Both the position numbers and the translations under genes were made by a program. A DNA stretch of 64,000 nucleotides from Lathyrus oleraceus (Eukaryota; Streptophyta; Magnoliopsida; Fabales; Fabaceae). The stretch lies in the NCBI RefSeq assembly GCF_024323335.1, contig NC_066579.1, forward strand, positions 244,525,068 through 244,589,067. The letters run 5' to 3'. The notes beneath the pieces were generated by a model, which ran no database searches, was not told the DNA's origin, and worked only from the letters and a program-made list of their open reading frames with translations. Of the stretch, positions 1-12,890 are shown in pieces; the stretch's first letter is position 1; each line of letters starts with the position of its first letter.

Positions 1-1788
1 TCCCTCATTCCAAGCCCATTACCCACGAAATTAGTCTATAAATACTGAAGTTTCAGTAGGAGAAAGACTTGGAGTTTACACTGGGAGATTCACTGGAGAA
101 AGAAGGAAGAGAAGCAAAACACTCTGAGGTTTCCTTGGAACAAAACCTTGAGGAAAAAGAAAGAGAGAGAACAGAGAAGGACGGATAGAAACTTTGGCAT
201 AGGAACCCTGCCTACCCGGAGAATTCAGAGTAAAGAAACCCTGAAGGCAGCCCATCTGCACCGAAGCCATCGCCGTCCAATTCCCGCTGCCTAACTTATT
301 CCGATACTACAAGTGGTCAATCCCTTCAACCTTGAATTGGCAAACAGGTTTGCGTATCTCTATTGTTTATACTTTCAATTGGCCATATCTACATATATAA
401 TGCATCATGATTAAATGTTGATATATAATTTGCTTTCGTATGGGAATTTAAATATGCCTGAATACCCTGAATGTTTGACCATGTTATTCCTGTGATAAAA
501 TGCCATAAAATTCAAAGTTCCTAACATGGGGCTGTTTTCAAATTCAAAATCCGTGGCCTTCGCTAGGCGAGGCAGAGGCGAACGAGACAGTACCTGATTC
601 TTCTAGTCTGTTTTTTTTATGTTTTTATCATAGCCATGCATTATTTATCCTATCCTATTTATTGTTGTGATATTTCTCCGGTGTAATCTTCGATTGCACC
701 CTGATTTGGTGTTCTGACATGTTTCTTTTTTTTGAGTTTCGTAAAGGTTCACATATCCCAGGAAAAGGTTATTGGCTAGGTATTCCACTTTATTTGTGGG
801 ATACCCTTGTGGAGTTTCACCCTAAATTAATTTTTTAATGTATTAATTTCTAATGTATTAATTTTTTAATATATTATTTTTAATAATTTTAATGTGGAGT
901 TTCATCCTAATTATATAATTAATTGTAAAACTTTGCCTTTGAATAAGTGATCTTGGACCTCTCTTTGTTGCCTTACGATTACGATATTACGGTCATGTCC
1001 CGCGAACGTGGGGATACCCTTAGCAAAGACCCTTCGGTTAAATCATCATAAAATAAATTATAGTCCCTCGGATGTTGCCTTCGAATATACAACTTTGTCC
1101 CTCGATGACCCTCCGATGTTGCCTACGGTTAAATGATGATAGTCCCTTCGAATGCTAAGGTATCCTCATAACTGTTGCCTTCAATGACCAATCGATGACC
1201 CTACGATGACCCTTTTACATCCAAAGGATAAAACTACTTATTTCTCAATAATAAGGACAGTTTTACCCTCATAAGGATAGGAAATGCCCGTAAAGACCTT
1301 GGGTCGGTATAACTCTTAATTGCTGGCTCACAACTTAAAACTTTTTTTTTTTTTTGCACCTCACACCTTTCAAAATGCCTTTAGAAAATCACCACTTGGT
1401 ATACATTCATACTAGAATCATTACCGAGTTATATTTTTCTAAACAATTTTCAAAACTAAAACGGGATAACCACTTTGTATACATTCATACAAGAATCATT
1501 ACAAAGTTAAATTCTCTTTTCAAAACAATTTTCCAAACAATTCACAAACACTTTTTTAGACAAAAATAATATAAGTGATCGAGCAATTAAGAGCCCATGG
1601 ATAACCATGGATACAAAGGGTGCTAACACCTTCCCTTTGTATAATGTACCTCCCGAACCCAAAATCTAAATTAAGGTCTTTCCTGTTCTTTTCCACCTTT
1701 CCTTATTGGATAAAAGAAAAGTCGGTGGCGACTCTTGCTAACCGCGACATTGCGATTAAAACCACAAAAAAGTCCAGTTCACCGTATG
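1..1788 (+). mobile_element. Ogre/Tat-like LTR, left end outside window
   Basis: LTR of a Ty3/gypsy Ogre/Tat-like element, entered just upstream of its TATA box (TATAAATA at 37-44). The first ~250 bases resemble the promoter and leader of the Ogre LTR at 36576 (shared words around the TATA box such as ACTGAAGTTTCAGTAG and ACACTGGGAGA). The whole segment matches the reverse complement of 62339-64000. It ends near CACCGTATGATA, directly against copia LTR sequence, with no primer-binding site following. It is therefore a solo LTR or a 3' LTR nested in the copia LTR. An AT-rich stretch near 830-900 carries short repeats of ATGTATTAATTT. No protein-coding content is expected. Confidence 0.75.
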
Positions 1789-3284
1789 ATAGAGATATAT
1801 ATGAAGAGATTTTAGGATTGAAGACCTTGTTTGTAGCAGAAATTTTCTGCTGTATTTGTAACAGCAAAGAACAAGTTTGCTGCGATTTCTGAAGGCCCAA
1901 ATCCAGTTGGGTGATTAGGTTATAAATAGAATATTGTAACCTAGTTTTTGGTAAGCCTCTTAGAATGAAAATTTAGGGGTGTGTGTAAGGTAAACCTCCC
2001 AACCTGTGGGAAGGTTACCATGTGTTTCTCAGTGTTCAAAGCTGAGAGTATTTGTAACTCAAAGCCTGTAGGCAAGAGTGATTATGTTCTTGAATGAAGC
2101 TGTGAAACAAGTTCAAGTTGGTTTAACATTACATTGTATTTGTAGTGATAGGAATGGAAACTGGAGGTTTCTATCTAGGAGTTCCTAGGTATAGATTGCA
2201 TTGGGTAGGGATTAAGTGAAGAGTTGTAAACGGGGGAGTTTAACTCTGAATTAATACTGCTGATAGTGGATCTTCTTCCTGGCTTGGTAGCCCCCAGACG
2301 TAGGTCATGTTGGACTGAACTGGGTTAACAATTTCCTGTGTTTGTTTTCCTTCTGCATATGTTATAATCCTGTATGCCATAACTAAGCTTGTATTTCAGT
2401 CTGCCTACCAAGATAATAACAGACCTGATACATAGCCTTCTGGTTGAATGTCAATCAGAATGTCTTGACATTCATCATTGACAGCATATACTGAATAATA
2501 GGCAAGTTGGCTTTTATGCTTCAGTTCAGTATATATTTAAGTCTGGTTTTCAAGTGGAAAACAGACCTGGCCAAAGGATCGTTGTGAAACTGTCAAAGTG
2601 GATGTCTAGACAGTTGTTCATGTATGCTGATACTGAATTAGAGACTGGTTGGTCTTCTACAGTACAACAAATTTAGCACAGTCTGTTTTTCAGGAACATA
2701 ACAGAATCAGCATGTTGTATATGTTCTGACTGTCAAACTGAATGTTGTGACATTCATTCCTGACAGCATGTGCTAAAGTGTAGGATGATTAGTTTTTCTG
2801 TTTCAGCATTTTTCTCAGGCTATTCTTTAGGAATCCAACAGCTGAGCTAAAATCCAGGAAACCAACTACTACCCTACAATTAATGAACCTAACAAAGAGC
2901 CTATTTGTTAGCAATCTAATAAGTGGTAATTAGATTAATGTATTCAACCTGATTTCAGGAAGTACAAGTAAAAGGCAAGCACACTAGAATAATGTAACAG
3001 ATGATGTCCAAACCAATATTAAGACATCGTGCTGATAACTGAGTAGGAAAACAACAGAAGTGAGTGCTATGATTGATCTCTGCTGAGTTTGTATACCAGA
3101 TGCACAGGACTAGGGGTTCCTTCCCTCTAGGGTGACATAGAAGGAGATGTCGTGACATCTGTGAAAGAGTGAGTCAGTACAGGGCTTTTAATGTGTTAAC
3201 TGTCTTGCTGTATTAGTTACAATGTTGGATCAGATGTCATGACTTGGAGTAGAACATCTGAATTCTGACTACGCCAGAATTTCA
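1789..3284 (+). repeat. 5' LTR of copia-type element (truncated at left)
   Basis: Matches 7740-9235 position for position. A TATA box (TATAAATAG) lies at 1921. The LTR ends with CAGAATTTCA immediately before the primer-binding site. The missing start (TGTTAATACC in the right copy) should lie left of the nested Ogre-like LTR, outside the window. Confidence 0.85.
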
Positions 3285-3286
3285 AT

Positions 3287-3298
3287 TGGTATCAGAGC
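3287..3298 (+). other. Primer-binding site (initiator tRNA-Met type)
   Basis: TGGTATCAGAGC, two bases after the LTR end. This is the usual Ty1-copia primer site complementary to the 3' end of plant initiator tRNA-Met, and it fixes the orientation of the element as plus. Confidence 0.85.
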
Positions 3299-6200
3299 AG
3301 GCATCCTGTTCTGCTTCTGGATGAGATCCATGGGTGATACTTTCTGGTATCTTGCAAGAAGTTATGTTAGTACTAATGTTGGAACCTGTGAAAGGTTCTG
3401 TAATCTCTCTGAATGGTCCCTTGAAGTAGGTGGATGGACTGTTCATGACAGGAATGGTGTGTACCTATCTCTGGAGGTTGGCAATTGGCCTGTATGTGGG
3501 ACAGCTGTACCAGTATTGAATCACATTCAAACTTGGTATGGTCTTGGAGGCTGATCTGGTGAAGTGTGTGCTCGTAGGTTGAGTTGTATTATGATTTCCG
3601 CTGCATAATACCTGGCAAAACTCAAACTCTGATGTATTTTCCCCTCATGTGGATGAAAGGCTGCTGTATTCAAGATTTCATCATAATCTATTGAAGATGT
3701 CAAAGATACTCGAGTCTCCTCAAGTCCACTCATCATGAAGCTCTCACTTCAGGATGGTAAGAATCAACTGATCACTGATTCGTTTACTCTTTTGGGTAAT
3801 GAATATGAAGACCTTGAAGAATTTCAAGGAAAGTTTGTTCCAAGGAGGTGGAACTAATGTTCTATATGATGTTAGAACATGTTGTTCAACAAGTATGCAG
3901 CTACTGGTTGAAGAGCAGATGTTTTTTGGTGTCAAACAAAGGGAGACCTTGATTGGAACCTACTCCTGACCTGGAAGAGGAGACATCTGTGAGTGCTAAG
4001 TTGACAAGGGTAGGGTCAACTGTGTGGATGCTCAAGAAGGTCACATGTAGAGGTCTGGTCTCTAGAAGTGGAGTTGGTTGAGATGTGACATTGTGCAATT
4101 TCCTGCTGCTTGTCCTACTTCTGTAGATTGATCAGGGCTGGATAGCTGTTCTTTGGAGTACTAGGGTGTGTTGGAAGACAAGTCCTCTGGATGTTAGAAG
4201 TCAATAATGGGGTAACCTGATTGCTATTTCATTTAAGAGGATTGGACCCATGAGTCTTGTTATTCAAACACCTCGCTCAGAAGTGGCAGTTCTTTCAAGG
4301 AGTGAGAATATGAAGATTCATAGGTCGGTTGATGTAGTATGCTCTGGCAATGCATGTCTGCTATTGACTGGTGCTCCTTTAGTACTTATGGTCAGCTAAA
4401 GTCTGATTGGTGTGATTGGAGTGTGCATAGGTATAACTCATAGAGTTAGTTGCCACTGGTAGGGATAGTGTTTGTCATGTTGAGACACTTGTGTACAATG
4501 CATGGATAGGGGTGTGGAGTTTCCATGATTGGTAATTTGAGGGGGAGTTTTGGTTAACCTCCTCACGGTCAGTCAGCTCAGGGTCTGGTTGGCTGTTGAT
4601 CTGTGTCACATGGGTTCTGGTTGTTGTGTGACACATTTGCAAGGAAGGATTCATCTCTCTCATTCCTAAGGGTGAATCTAATCTGGAAAGAGTCTCAAAA
4701 CTGTTGAGGTGCTTGCAGGCAGAAGATGCTGACACAAGAAGAGTATTTTCAAAATATTCTTTTGATGGAAGTATCTGAAAGGATAATTGGGAAAGGATTT
4801 AAGATCAATGTCTACTTGTGCCAAGTACAAGTATTTAATTGATTATCCTTGGAGCTCAAGATAACTGATGTTCTTAAAGATGTTGGAGCATCTCTTCTTC
4901 AAGACCCTGTGCAGAATCACAGGAAGGATAGTACATTGGTTTATGATCTATCTCTTTGGTGGCAGCAAAAGCATATGATCTCTGAAAAGGTTTCCTGGCA
5001 AGAAACATGTTCATCCTTGGTGTGTACAAGAAGAAGAAGACATCATAGTTTTGATGGTGGTTACTTGAATCAGTTCATCTCTGATCTTAGTAAGGAAGTG
5101 CATTGGCTAATGCACACTATGAAGTTAAGAACAAGTGGCAGCTTTCTTAACATCATGGAAACAGTCTTGCTTTAGGAAGTGGAATCCTTGGTATAGCTGA
5201 AGGGTTAGTTTCTAACTGGTCCTTCTGAAGACTCATGCACCAGAGTGTCTGATGTCTTTGGAGAAGAAGCAAGGATTCATCAAGGTGTGAGCTTGGATGA
5301 CTTAACTGCAAACCTGCAGGATGGAGGTTGTTTACTCAAACTTGGTTCCACAATCAAGTCTATGAGAGCATTGAACTCTTGTTCTGTGAAGGGAGGAAGT
5401 TCTTTCAAGTGACAGAAGAAGGAGATGAATTCAACAGCTAGATGTTAAAGCACAATGTTGTGACATTTGGTTCAACATCAGAATCTTAGTTGGTGAAGTG
5501 GCACATCAACTTAAGATAGAAGGATCTACAGAGGTGTAGATTGGGTACTTCAAAAGGATCGTTCTCATTGCAGTACTTTGGAGTGGCTGGATGGAGAAGA
5601 TGCTACATGTCTTAGAGAATCTAAGTTCTGTTTAACATGCAGCTTGAAGTTCAAGTCTCACTTGGAAGGTCAGAATATCTTTGGGAGAAGTCTGATAAAC
5701 GTGGAGAAGTCAATAAGTGGCACTTGACTTTTTCATATGAGGATTCATGAAGGAGGTAATCAACCAGTGGCATTTGGTCTATCTCAGAAGTGAGTTCGAA
5801 GGATCAAGATAATCAACAGATGGCAGCTGATTATTCTTGAGGAAAGTCTGAGACAAATTACTGTTGAGCAGAAAAGTAGTAATTTGAAGACAAAAGGAGA
5901 TGTCTCTCTATTCATCTCTTGGAGCTTGTGGTAGGAGTTCTAAGCTATCTATGGAAGATTATCTCTTGTAATGGGATGAGAATATATGTGTCCCAATTTG
6001 TGTCTGGCTCTTTTGGACTAGGCTGGTGACTCAGTGATATCTGAAAATTATCAGATGATGGGCCTTGTTATGTTGTGAGGATGTCCTAACTAATGTTAGA
6101 ACATTTTGTGAAGTGGTTAGAAGAGAGATTGACACAGAGTGTGGATGTGTTCAGCCAAGAGGGTTGAACAGGAGGGTGTGCTCTTGAAGACATGAAGATG

Positions 6201-7456
6201 CGTCTTATGTTTTCCATTCATCAAGTGGTCTGGGTTCTCTTTGAATCAGGAAGTATGTGAAGGTCCATCTTTGGGATGTTGGATATGCCCATGTGTGATC
6301 TCCAAGTTTCCAGAGGAGAGTGGGTCGTTCATGACAGGGGGAGTTCTGTCTTTGTGCTGCAAGTAATCATCAAGCTTGTGGTCTATGTGGTCTCAGATAA
6401 CTGAGTATGGCACATTGTTAGGATGATGTGGTGTAAGTCAAGGCTGAGCGAGCAGAAGAATGTCTGACCTGATGTCATGACATTGCTCTGGACATTGCTG
6501 TTAGTTCCTTCTGAATCTTAAAGTCATTAGGAACTATGGATGTGGTGTGTCTAATTCTGATAAATTAGAATAAGCCTGATGGTCACAGTTGTGTGGTACA
6601 GGGGGAGTAACCATCTACTGGTGTTTGTGATTTTGGCTTTAGTAGTGCCAGATGTCAAGTCTCTACTGGAGGTATGAAAGTGGTCTTAGGAAATGTTGAA
6701 TACTGGCAGAATGCAGGGAAAAGTCGCGTGGAATGTTAAGACATCGCGTGCAACGTGTCTGACTGCATATATGGAATAGTCTCTATGCACTGGAACTGCT
6801 GTTTTGGAAAACAAACAGTCAAGAGCTATAAAAGGTATTCAAAGATAGTCTGAGATTTTGTTGGTGATTCTCTGACTGTTTCTCAGCCAATATTAATGAA
6901 TCTTGACCAAGCATTTATTCCTACCGTTAATTCCTAAGCACGGGCTGGACTATTTAAAGGATGTAATAGCCCTCTTCTTCTCACAAGAGAAACACTCCAT
7001 TCCCTCTGAATCATGGGGTATGTTAAGGTTTGGGCAAACTGCGCCTGGATCTGGTTTTGTGAGGAGTTCCTTTACAAATGTTTAGCTAAAAAGGGGGAGA
7101 GATATATAGTCCTGAGGTTAAGAATGTACCAGAAGCAAGCTAACTGTGGTTGTGGTAGCAAACAGAAGCTGGTGTCAGGCATAAAATCCACCAACTGGGT
7201 ATACCACTTGTGTCTTGTGATCTGAGTTAAGAAGACAGTTGTGCCTTGTGATATGAGTTACATTGTCTATGTACTCAGCAGGAAGCTCTCCTGTTGAGGG
7301 GAAGGGTTCTGGTACAACTGATTCTTGTACCTCTACTTCCTCATGTACACCAACTTTGGTGTTTGTGGTGGTGGAGTCAATGACAGAGATGAAGAGCATA
7401 CCCATATTGGGATGTTTTGTCCAGTGCAATGTTTATTTGTTTTAGCTAAAATTTGC
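3299..7456 (+). other. Interior of copia-type element without recognisable genes
   Basis: About 4.2 kb in which every frame is interrupted at short intervals; the longest open stretch (4849-5175) shows no known domain. Recurrent short phrases occur, for example variants of AGTGGCA with AATCAAC nearby (5115, 5500, 5720, 5770, 5820) and TGTTAGAACAT (3870, 6090). They suggest a heavily reworked ancestral sequence rather than a functional gene. I see no zinc knuckle, YVDD box or integrase HHCC motif. Confidence 0.6.
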
Positions 7457-7469
7457 CAAAGGGGGAGAT
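7457..7469 (+). other. Polypurine tract of copia-type element
   Basis: CAAAGGGGGAGAT directly upstream of the right LTR start TGTTAATACC; plus-strand DNA synthesis of LTR retrotransposons begins at such a tract. Confidence 0.8.
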
Positions 7470-9235
7470 TGTTAATACCTTAGGATTGGCATTAATTTTG
7501 TAAAACAAATAATGTAATCATCTCTGTTGTTTTAATATGTTGGGTTGAAGAAGTTCAACATCTGGACCAACATGTCATGTACGATGTCACGACATCATGC
7601 CTGTGACATCGTACATGTGTAGAAAACTGAATTAGTTAATTCAGTATATATTCTGGGATTAGTAAGGATATTTGGTGAATATCCTAACTCCCATGTGGAG
7701 GTCTTAAAGACTCAATCAGAATATATATAGGCTCAAAATAAGGAGATATATATTAAGAGATTTTAGGATTGAAGACCTTGTTTGTAGCAGAAATTTTCTG
7801 CTGTATTTGTAACAGCAAAGAACAAGTTTGCTGCGATTTCTAAAGGCCCAAATCCAGTTGGGTGATTAGGTTATAAATAGCATATTGTAACCTAGTTTTT
7901 GGTAAGCCTCTTAGAATGAAAATTTAGGGGTGTGTGTGAGGTAAACCTACCAACTTGTGGGAAGGTTACCATGTGTTTCTCAGTGTTCAAAGCTGAGAGT
8001 ATTTGTAACTCAAAGCCTGTAGGCAAGAGTGATTATGTTCTTGAATGAAGCTGTGAAGCAAGTTCAAGTTGGTTTAACATTACATTGTATTTGTAGTGAT
8101 AGGAATGGAAACTGGAGGTTTCTATCTAGGAGTTCCTAGGTATAGATTGCATTGGGTAGGGATTAAGTGAAGAGTTGTAAACGGGGGAGTTTAACTCTGA
8201 ATTAATACTGCTGATAGTGGATCTTCTTCCTGGCTTGGTAGCCCCCAGACGTAGGTCATGTTGGACTGAACTGGGTTAACAATTTCCTGTGTTTGTTTTC
8301 CTTCTGCATATGTTATAATCCTGTATGCCATAACTAAGCTTGTATTTCAGTCTGCCTACCAAGATAATAACAGACCTGATACATAGCCTTCTGGTTGAAT
8401 GTCAATCAGAATGTCTTGACATTCATCATTGACAGCATATACTGAATAATAGGCAAGTTGGCTTTTATGCTTCAGTTCAGTATATATTTAAGTCTGGTTT
8501 TCAAGTGGAAAACAGACCTGGCCAAAGGATCATTGTGAAACTGTCAAAGTGGATGTCTAGACAGTTGTTCATGTATGCTGATACTGAATTAGAGACTGGT
8601 TGGTCTTCTACAGTACAACAAATTTAGCACAGTCTGTTTTTCAGGAACATAACAGAATCAGCATGTTGTATATGTTCTGACTGTCAAACTGAATGTTGTG
8701 ACATTCATTCCTGACAGCATGTGCTAAAGTGTAGGATGATTAGTTTTTCTGTTTCAGCATTTTTCTCAGGCTATTCTTTAGGAATCCAACAGCTGAGCTA
8801 AAATCCAGGAAACCAACTACTACCCTACAATTAATGAACCTAACAAAGAGCCTATTTGTTAGCAATCTAATAAGTGGTAATTAGATTAATGTATTCAACC
8901 TGATTTCAGGAAATACAAGTAAAAGGCAAGCACACTGGAATAATGTAACAGATGATGTCCAAACCAATATTAAGACATCGTGCTGATAACTGAGTAGGAA
9001 AACAACAGAAGTGAGTGCTATGATTGATCTCTGCTGAGTTTGTATACCAGATGCACAGGACTAGGGGTTCCTTCCCTCTAGGGTGACATAGAAGGAGATG
9101 TCGTGACATCTGTGAAAGAGTGAGTCAGTACAGGGCTTTTAATGTGTTAACTGTCTTGCTGTATTAGTTACAATGTTGGATCAGATGTCATGACTTGGAG
9201 TAGAACATCTGAATTCTGACTACGCCAGAATTTCA
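7470..9235 (+). repeat. 3' LTR of copia-type element (complete, 1766 bp)
   Basis: Starts TGTTAATACC after the polypurine tract and ends CAGAATTTCA. A TATA box (TATAAATAG) is at 7872. The following five bases CTATA are the candidate target duplication; its partner would be outside the window. The LTR is almost identical to the left LTR over 1496 bases. Confidence 0.85.
7576..7617. repeat. Perfect 15-bp inverted repeat in copia LTR U3
   Basis: CATGTACGATGTCAC and its exact reverse complement are separated by 12 bases, about 100 bp into the LTR and 250 bp upstream of its TATA box. It could form a hairpin or bind a dimeric factor; that is inference. Confidence 0.85.
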
Positions 9236-12200
9236 CTATAGGCAAATAAACACAAGTTAGAGATCATGACTAGTAAGTCAAGCTCCTACAACTTTCCATG
9301 CCAAAAGAAAAGAAGGAAAGGCCTTGTATGGATCTTAGGTATTTTGCTTGACCAAGAAGCAACCTATCTTGGACACAAAGCAACTCACTTGATCTTTGAT
9401 CAAGTTGAGTTTGATTTGGATCAAAGAAGGTTAAGCCTCTCATATGTCAAGGTTAACCACAAATCATTAACTCATTGGCCAAAACAAAAAAGAAGAAGAA
9501 AAGAGATGAAGATGAAATGGACAAAGTGAGAATTCAAATGACATAATCAAAACACAATGATCAAATGTGAATGAAATCAACATCAATCAATGGTAAACAG
9601 ACGTGAAATGAGGATTAGAAGTCAATAAAGGTCAAACATATTTTTGGTATTTTTTGAATTAAAATAATACATAAAGTAAAATGAACAAAGCATGGTCAAA
9701 CTTCAAATTTAATTCAAATCAACTTGAATAAGTCCAATTGAATCATCATAAGTCTAACATGGTCAAACAAGGTTTGACAACTTTTCTCAACATTTTTTGA
9801 AAACAAAAACTATTTTAAAACAATTAAAAATCAAGAAAAATAACACAAATGAACTAAATTCTCAAATAAATCTCAAATCAATTAAGAAATTGATGAGAAT
9901 ATTTTTCATAGACTTATCATCATCCTTATGTGTTAAGAAAATATTTTTGGAATTTTTGGATATCAAAAAGTATTTAAAATGAATTAAAAACTAATAAAAA
10001 CAAAATAATTCACAAAAAATATTAAATGGAATCACAAAAATAATTAAAAATCAGATTATGAAACTAGATTTCAAAAGCAAAATTTTGCAATTGGTCTCAT
10101 ATTTTTGTGATTCCAAATAAAAGAGTTATGAATTTTTAAAAATAAATGGAGTAAAAGAAAAATAAAACAGAAATTGAAAAATATGGAAAATCAGCGCCCC
10201 TTGGATGGACTTCATTAATTGACGTGGCAACATCCAAGGGTGCTGAGGCGCGCGCGTACCATAGTCACAAGTCCAATGCAACACACCATGAATTAAAAAA
10301 AGTCATAAGAAGCAAAGGCCAGGATTAGATCGTGTATGTGAGATCCAATGGCTATGGAGATATCCACGTGGGGACGGTGGTGGAAACCACCGTCTTCTCC
10401 GGTGAGCCAACAAAATCCGGCCACCAGTTGTTGATTTTCAAACCTCAACTAAAATACACGTGCCTTATACCAAAATGAAGTTGGGGTGATGTACATCACC
10501 CTTGTAACCTTGGATTATCCTCAAGATCTCCATGGAATGAGAAATCTGAGATGAAAAATCCAGGTGTTCAATCTGAAATGCATCAATTCACAAAATCAAA
10601 GCCATCATTGGCTTGCCTCTCACACGAGGACTTCAGAGAACCAAATAAACACAAGCAAATCACAATATATAATGAGATATGGATCAAAACAGTTGAGCAA
10701 TGAACCTTTGAAGTGCAGCTTTAAACAACACGAGCTGCTCCAATTCTTGGTTGCAGTTTGATCTTGAGGTATGATGTGAATGCAAGGCTAAGGAATTAGT
10801 ATTGAAGATCAACTGATTTTGTTGAAATTCAAACTTGAAATGAGAAATTAAAAATGAGAATTCCTTTGGTATGGTTGGGTTTCCAATTCTGCAGAGCTTC
10901 AGGTTGATTCAAGGGTGAAATTTGAATGAGGCAAGGCATGTATTTATAGCTGAGATATAATCAATGATGTGCCAAACTCGTGTGCATGAAGCTTTGGGTC
11001 CTCCATGCATCGGCCTGTACAGGCGCATGTGAGGCCCAAAAGCTGATGGAAATGAATGTTGAGCTCATACCAAATGGAATTGGACGTGCAATTTGAATTG
11101 CAAAGGCTTGTGCATGGAAATTTAATGTGAAATGCATAATTGATCACAAATGTTCCCCTCTTCGAAAGTCACTCATGAAAAATCCAAACATAGGCATGTG
11201 AGTAATGGTTGGAAAGGTCTTGACATAAGGAATAAAAGCTATGTTGGACAAAAATCCATTTGGAGTTTTGAAATTTATGAAAACGGGTCACGAAGTTTGA
11301 TGTACAAAACATGCATTTGAATTTTTTTGCCAAAAGTGACCAACTTCAAGCCCCTTTGTTTCAATGATGCAAGCCTTAAATGAAAACACCTACAACATAA
11401 ACGTTGTAGATCTTTTCAATATGATCAATTTGGACTTAAATTTTGCATCATTTGGATTTTGGATGAGAAATTTATGGACACTTGAATTTGGACTTTTTCA
11501 AGATTCAATGGCTTTGGTCCAAAATGACCTATAATGTTTTGTATTATCACATGTGTTTCTTTTAGGATTATGAAATTTTGTCCAATATAAAATTTGAAGT
11601 AGACATCTTAATATTTCCAATGCAATTGGTATCACATCAAAATCATAAAAAATTAAGAAGTTAGGTCCTTGGGAAGTTGACCCAAAATTAGGGTTTCAGT
11701 CAAAATGACCTATAATGTTTTGAAATGGATGACAACCTTACAAGTTTCAAATGAATTTTTGATGAACATGAAAGTTGTTCATATGGTTCTTAAGAACATT
11801 GTTTCTCTTGCGGTAACCTTCATTTGACAAACACATCAAGAGTTAGGTCTCAGTGGATTTCAATTTGGTTAGATGACTTGACTGGTCAACTTCTCAAATC
11901 CAAACTTCAAATCTTGATAAATGAATGATAGAGGATACTCACATGAGCTCACATATGCATAAAATTATGAATGAAATAAATTCCCTTGATTTAATTTGAT
12001 CATAGGTTGAGGTTGCTTCATGAGCAAGGCACAGTCAATGCACAGATGAATTAGGGTTTCCTTGGGAAACAATCCTCGAGCCCTTTGGCCAATCTTGATC
12101 AAATTGGAAAATTGATATACTTGGGATACATATATGATGATTGAGAGCTTTGGGAACCATTGTCATGCTTGCTTTCATCTTCATCTAGCCACTTCAATGA

Positions 12201-12467
12201 GCATAGAGCCTCCTAGGAGCAAGGGATCTCATGATTGCTTGAGCTTCAAAACAAAACAAGTTAGTGACATATTTTTGTGCTTTTGGTTAGTAAACAAAAT
12301 AATAAAAGAAATAATATACAATTCAAGAATGCTTGGTGGTCTCAAACCAACTCACACAAGTCCCAACCCTAGGGTAAGGAGCCACACATGCTATGATCCT
12401 TGAGGCAATGCAATGAGAAATGATATGATGCCATGAGGGATCTTAGGGTCAAAATTAGGGTCTTACA
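9236..12467 (-). mobile_element. Gypsy-type (Ogre-like) LTR sequence, minus strand, partial
   Basis: Read on the minus strand it begins with TGTAAGACCCTAATTTTGAC, a start typical of legume Ogre-like LTRs, at 12467 immediately against copia coding sequence. A minus-strand TATA box (GCTATAAATA) lies near 10941-10950. The 3' part is AT-rich with many short open frames and no conserved protein motifs; a GC-richer patch occurs at 10190-10420. The other end coincides with the copia 3' LTR boundary, so the copia element probably landed inside this LTR. I cannot see a primer site or internal genes, so it may be a solo LTR. Confidence 0.55.
10941..10950 (-). promoter_or_regulatory. TATA box of minus-strand LTR
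   Basis: GCTATAAATA on the minus strand, the only good TATA match in this LTR, followed downstream (towards lower coordinates) by transcribable leader-like sequence. Confidence 0.4.
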
Positions 12468-12890
12468 CACAACAAAACCAGATGGTTGTGTCACATACAT
12501 CTCCTATTCTAATGGACCATTAAAAAATGCACATTTGACATCCATTTGGTATGGACCAATTATTTTTATTTGCAATTCTAACAACTAGCCTGATGGTTTC
12601 AATTATAGACACCGATGCAAATACTTATTCAAAATCAACATATTTCTTTTGCAAAACCCCCTTTGCCACTAATTCGGCCTTGTGCTTGATCATTTCATCT
12701 ATGGGATTTTCCTTCACCTTGTACACCTACTTTACATCAATTGGCTTCTTTCCTTGAGGTAGATTAACTAATTCCCATGTTTTATTTTTCTCAATTGAGT
12801 CCAGCTCCTCCTTCATTGCATATATCCATTTTGGATCACTCAAGGCCTTCACAATTTTCATCAGTATGGATTTAGCCATATGTTAAAAAT
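12468..12890 (-). pseudogene. copia reverse transcriptase fragment
   Basis: Minus-strand translation gives the start of the copia reverse transcriptase: a region like KALSDPKWIYAMKEELDSIE, then WELVNLPQGKKPI, then VKCAFFNGPL and VTQPSGFVV. In-frame stops occur after PIDVK (where Trp is expected), after YVDFE and within the segment after FFNGPLE. The YVDD box is absent because the frame is cut at the LTR junction. It is certainly non-functional. Confidence 0.8.

Larger units (their letters stand above)
1789..9235 (+). mobile_element. Ty1-copia-type LTR element, apparently non-autonomous
   Basis: Two long direct repeats (1789-3284 and the matching part of 7470-9235) align at a constant offset of 5951 with no net indel and only about ten substitutions by eye. 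A primer-binding site follows the left repeat, a purine-rich tract precedes the right one, and the LTR starts with TG and ends with CA. The ~4.2-kb interior contains no reading frame with gag, protease, integrase or reverse transcriptase motifs on either strand, so it looks like a large non-autonomous derivative moved by enzymes supplied in trans. Similar LTRs mean recent insertion. The first ~270 bases of the left LTR are missing because an Ogre-like LTR is inserted there. Confidence 0.8.

Noticed and set aside
1354..1900. Short frames within the LTR at the window start and their counterpart at 62459-62836
   Set aside because: They fall in LTR sequence, contain repeated noncoding phrases (ATACATTCATAC) and match no protein.
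4849..5175. 108-codon frame in the copia interior as a real gene
   Set aside because: No recognisable domain, surrounded by stops in all frames, and no codon or motif evidence; left as unexplained interior sequence.
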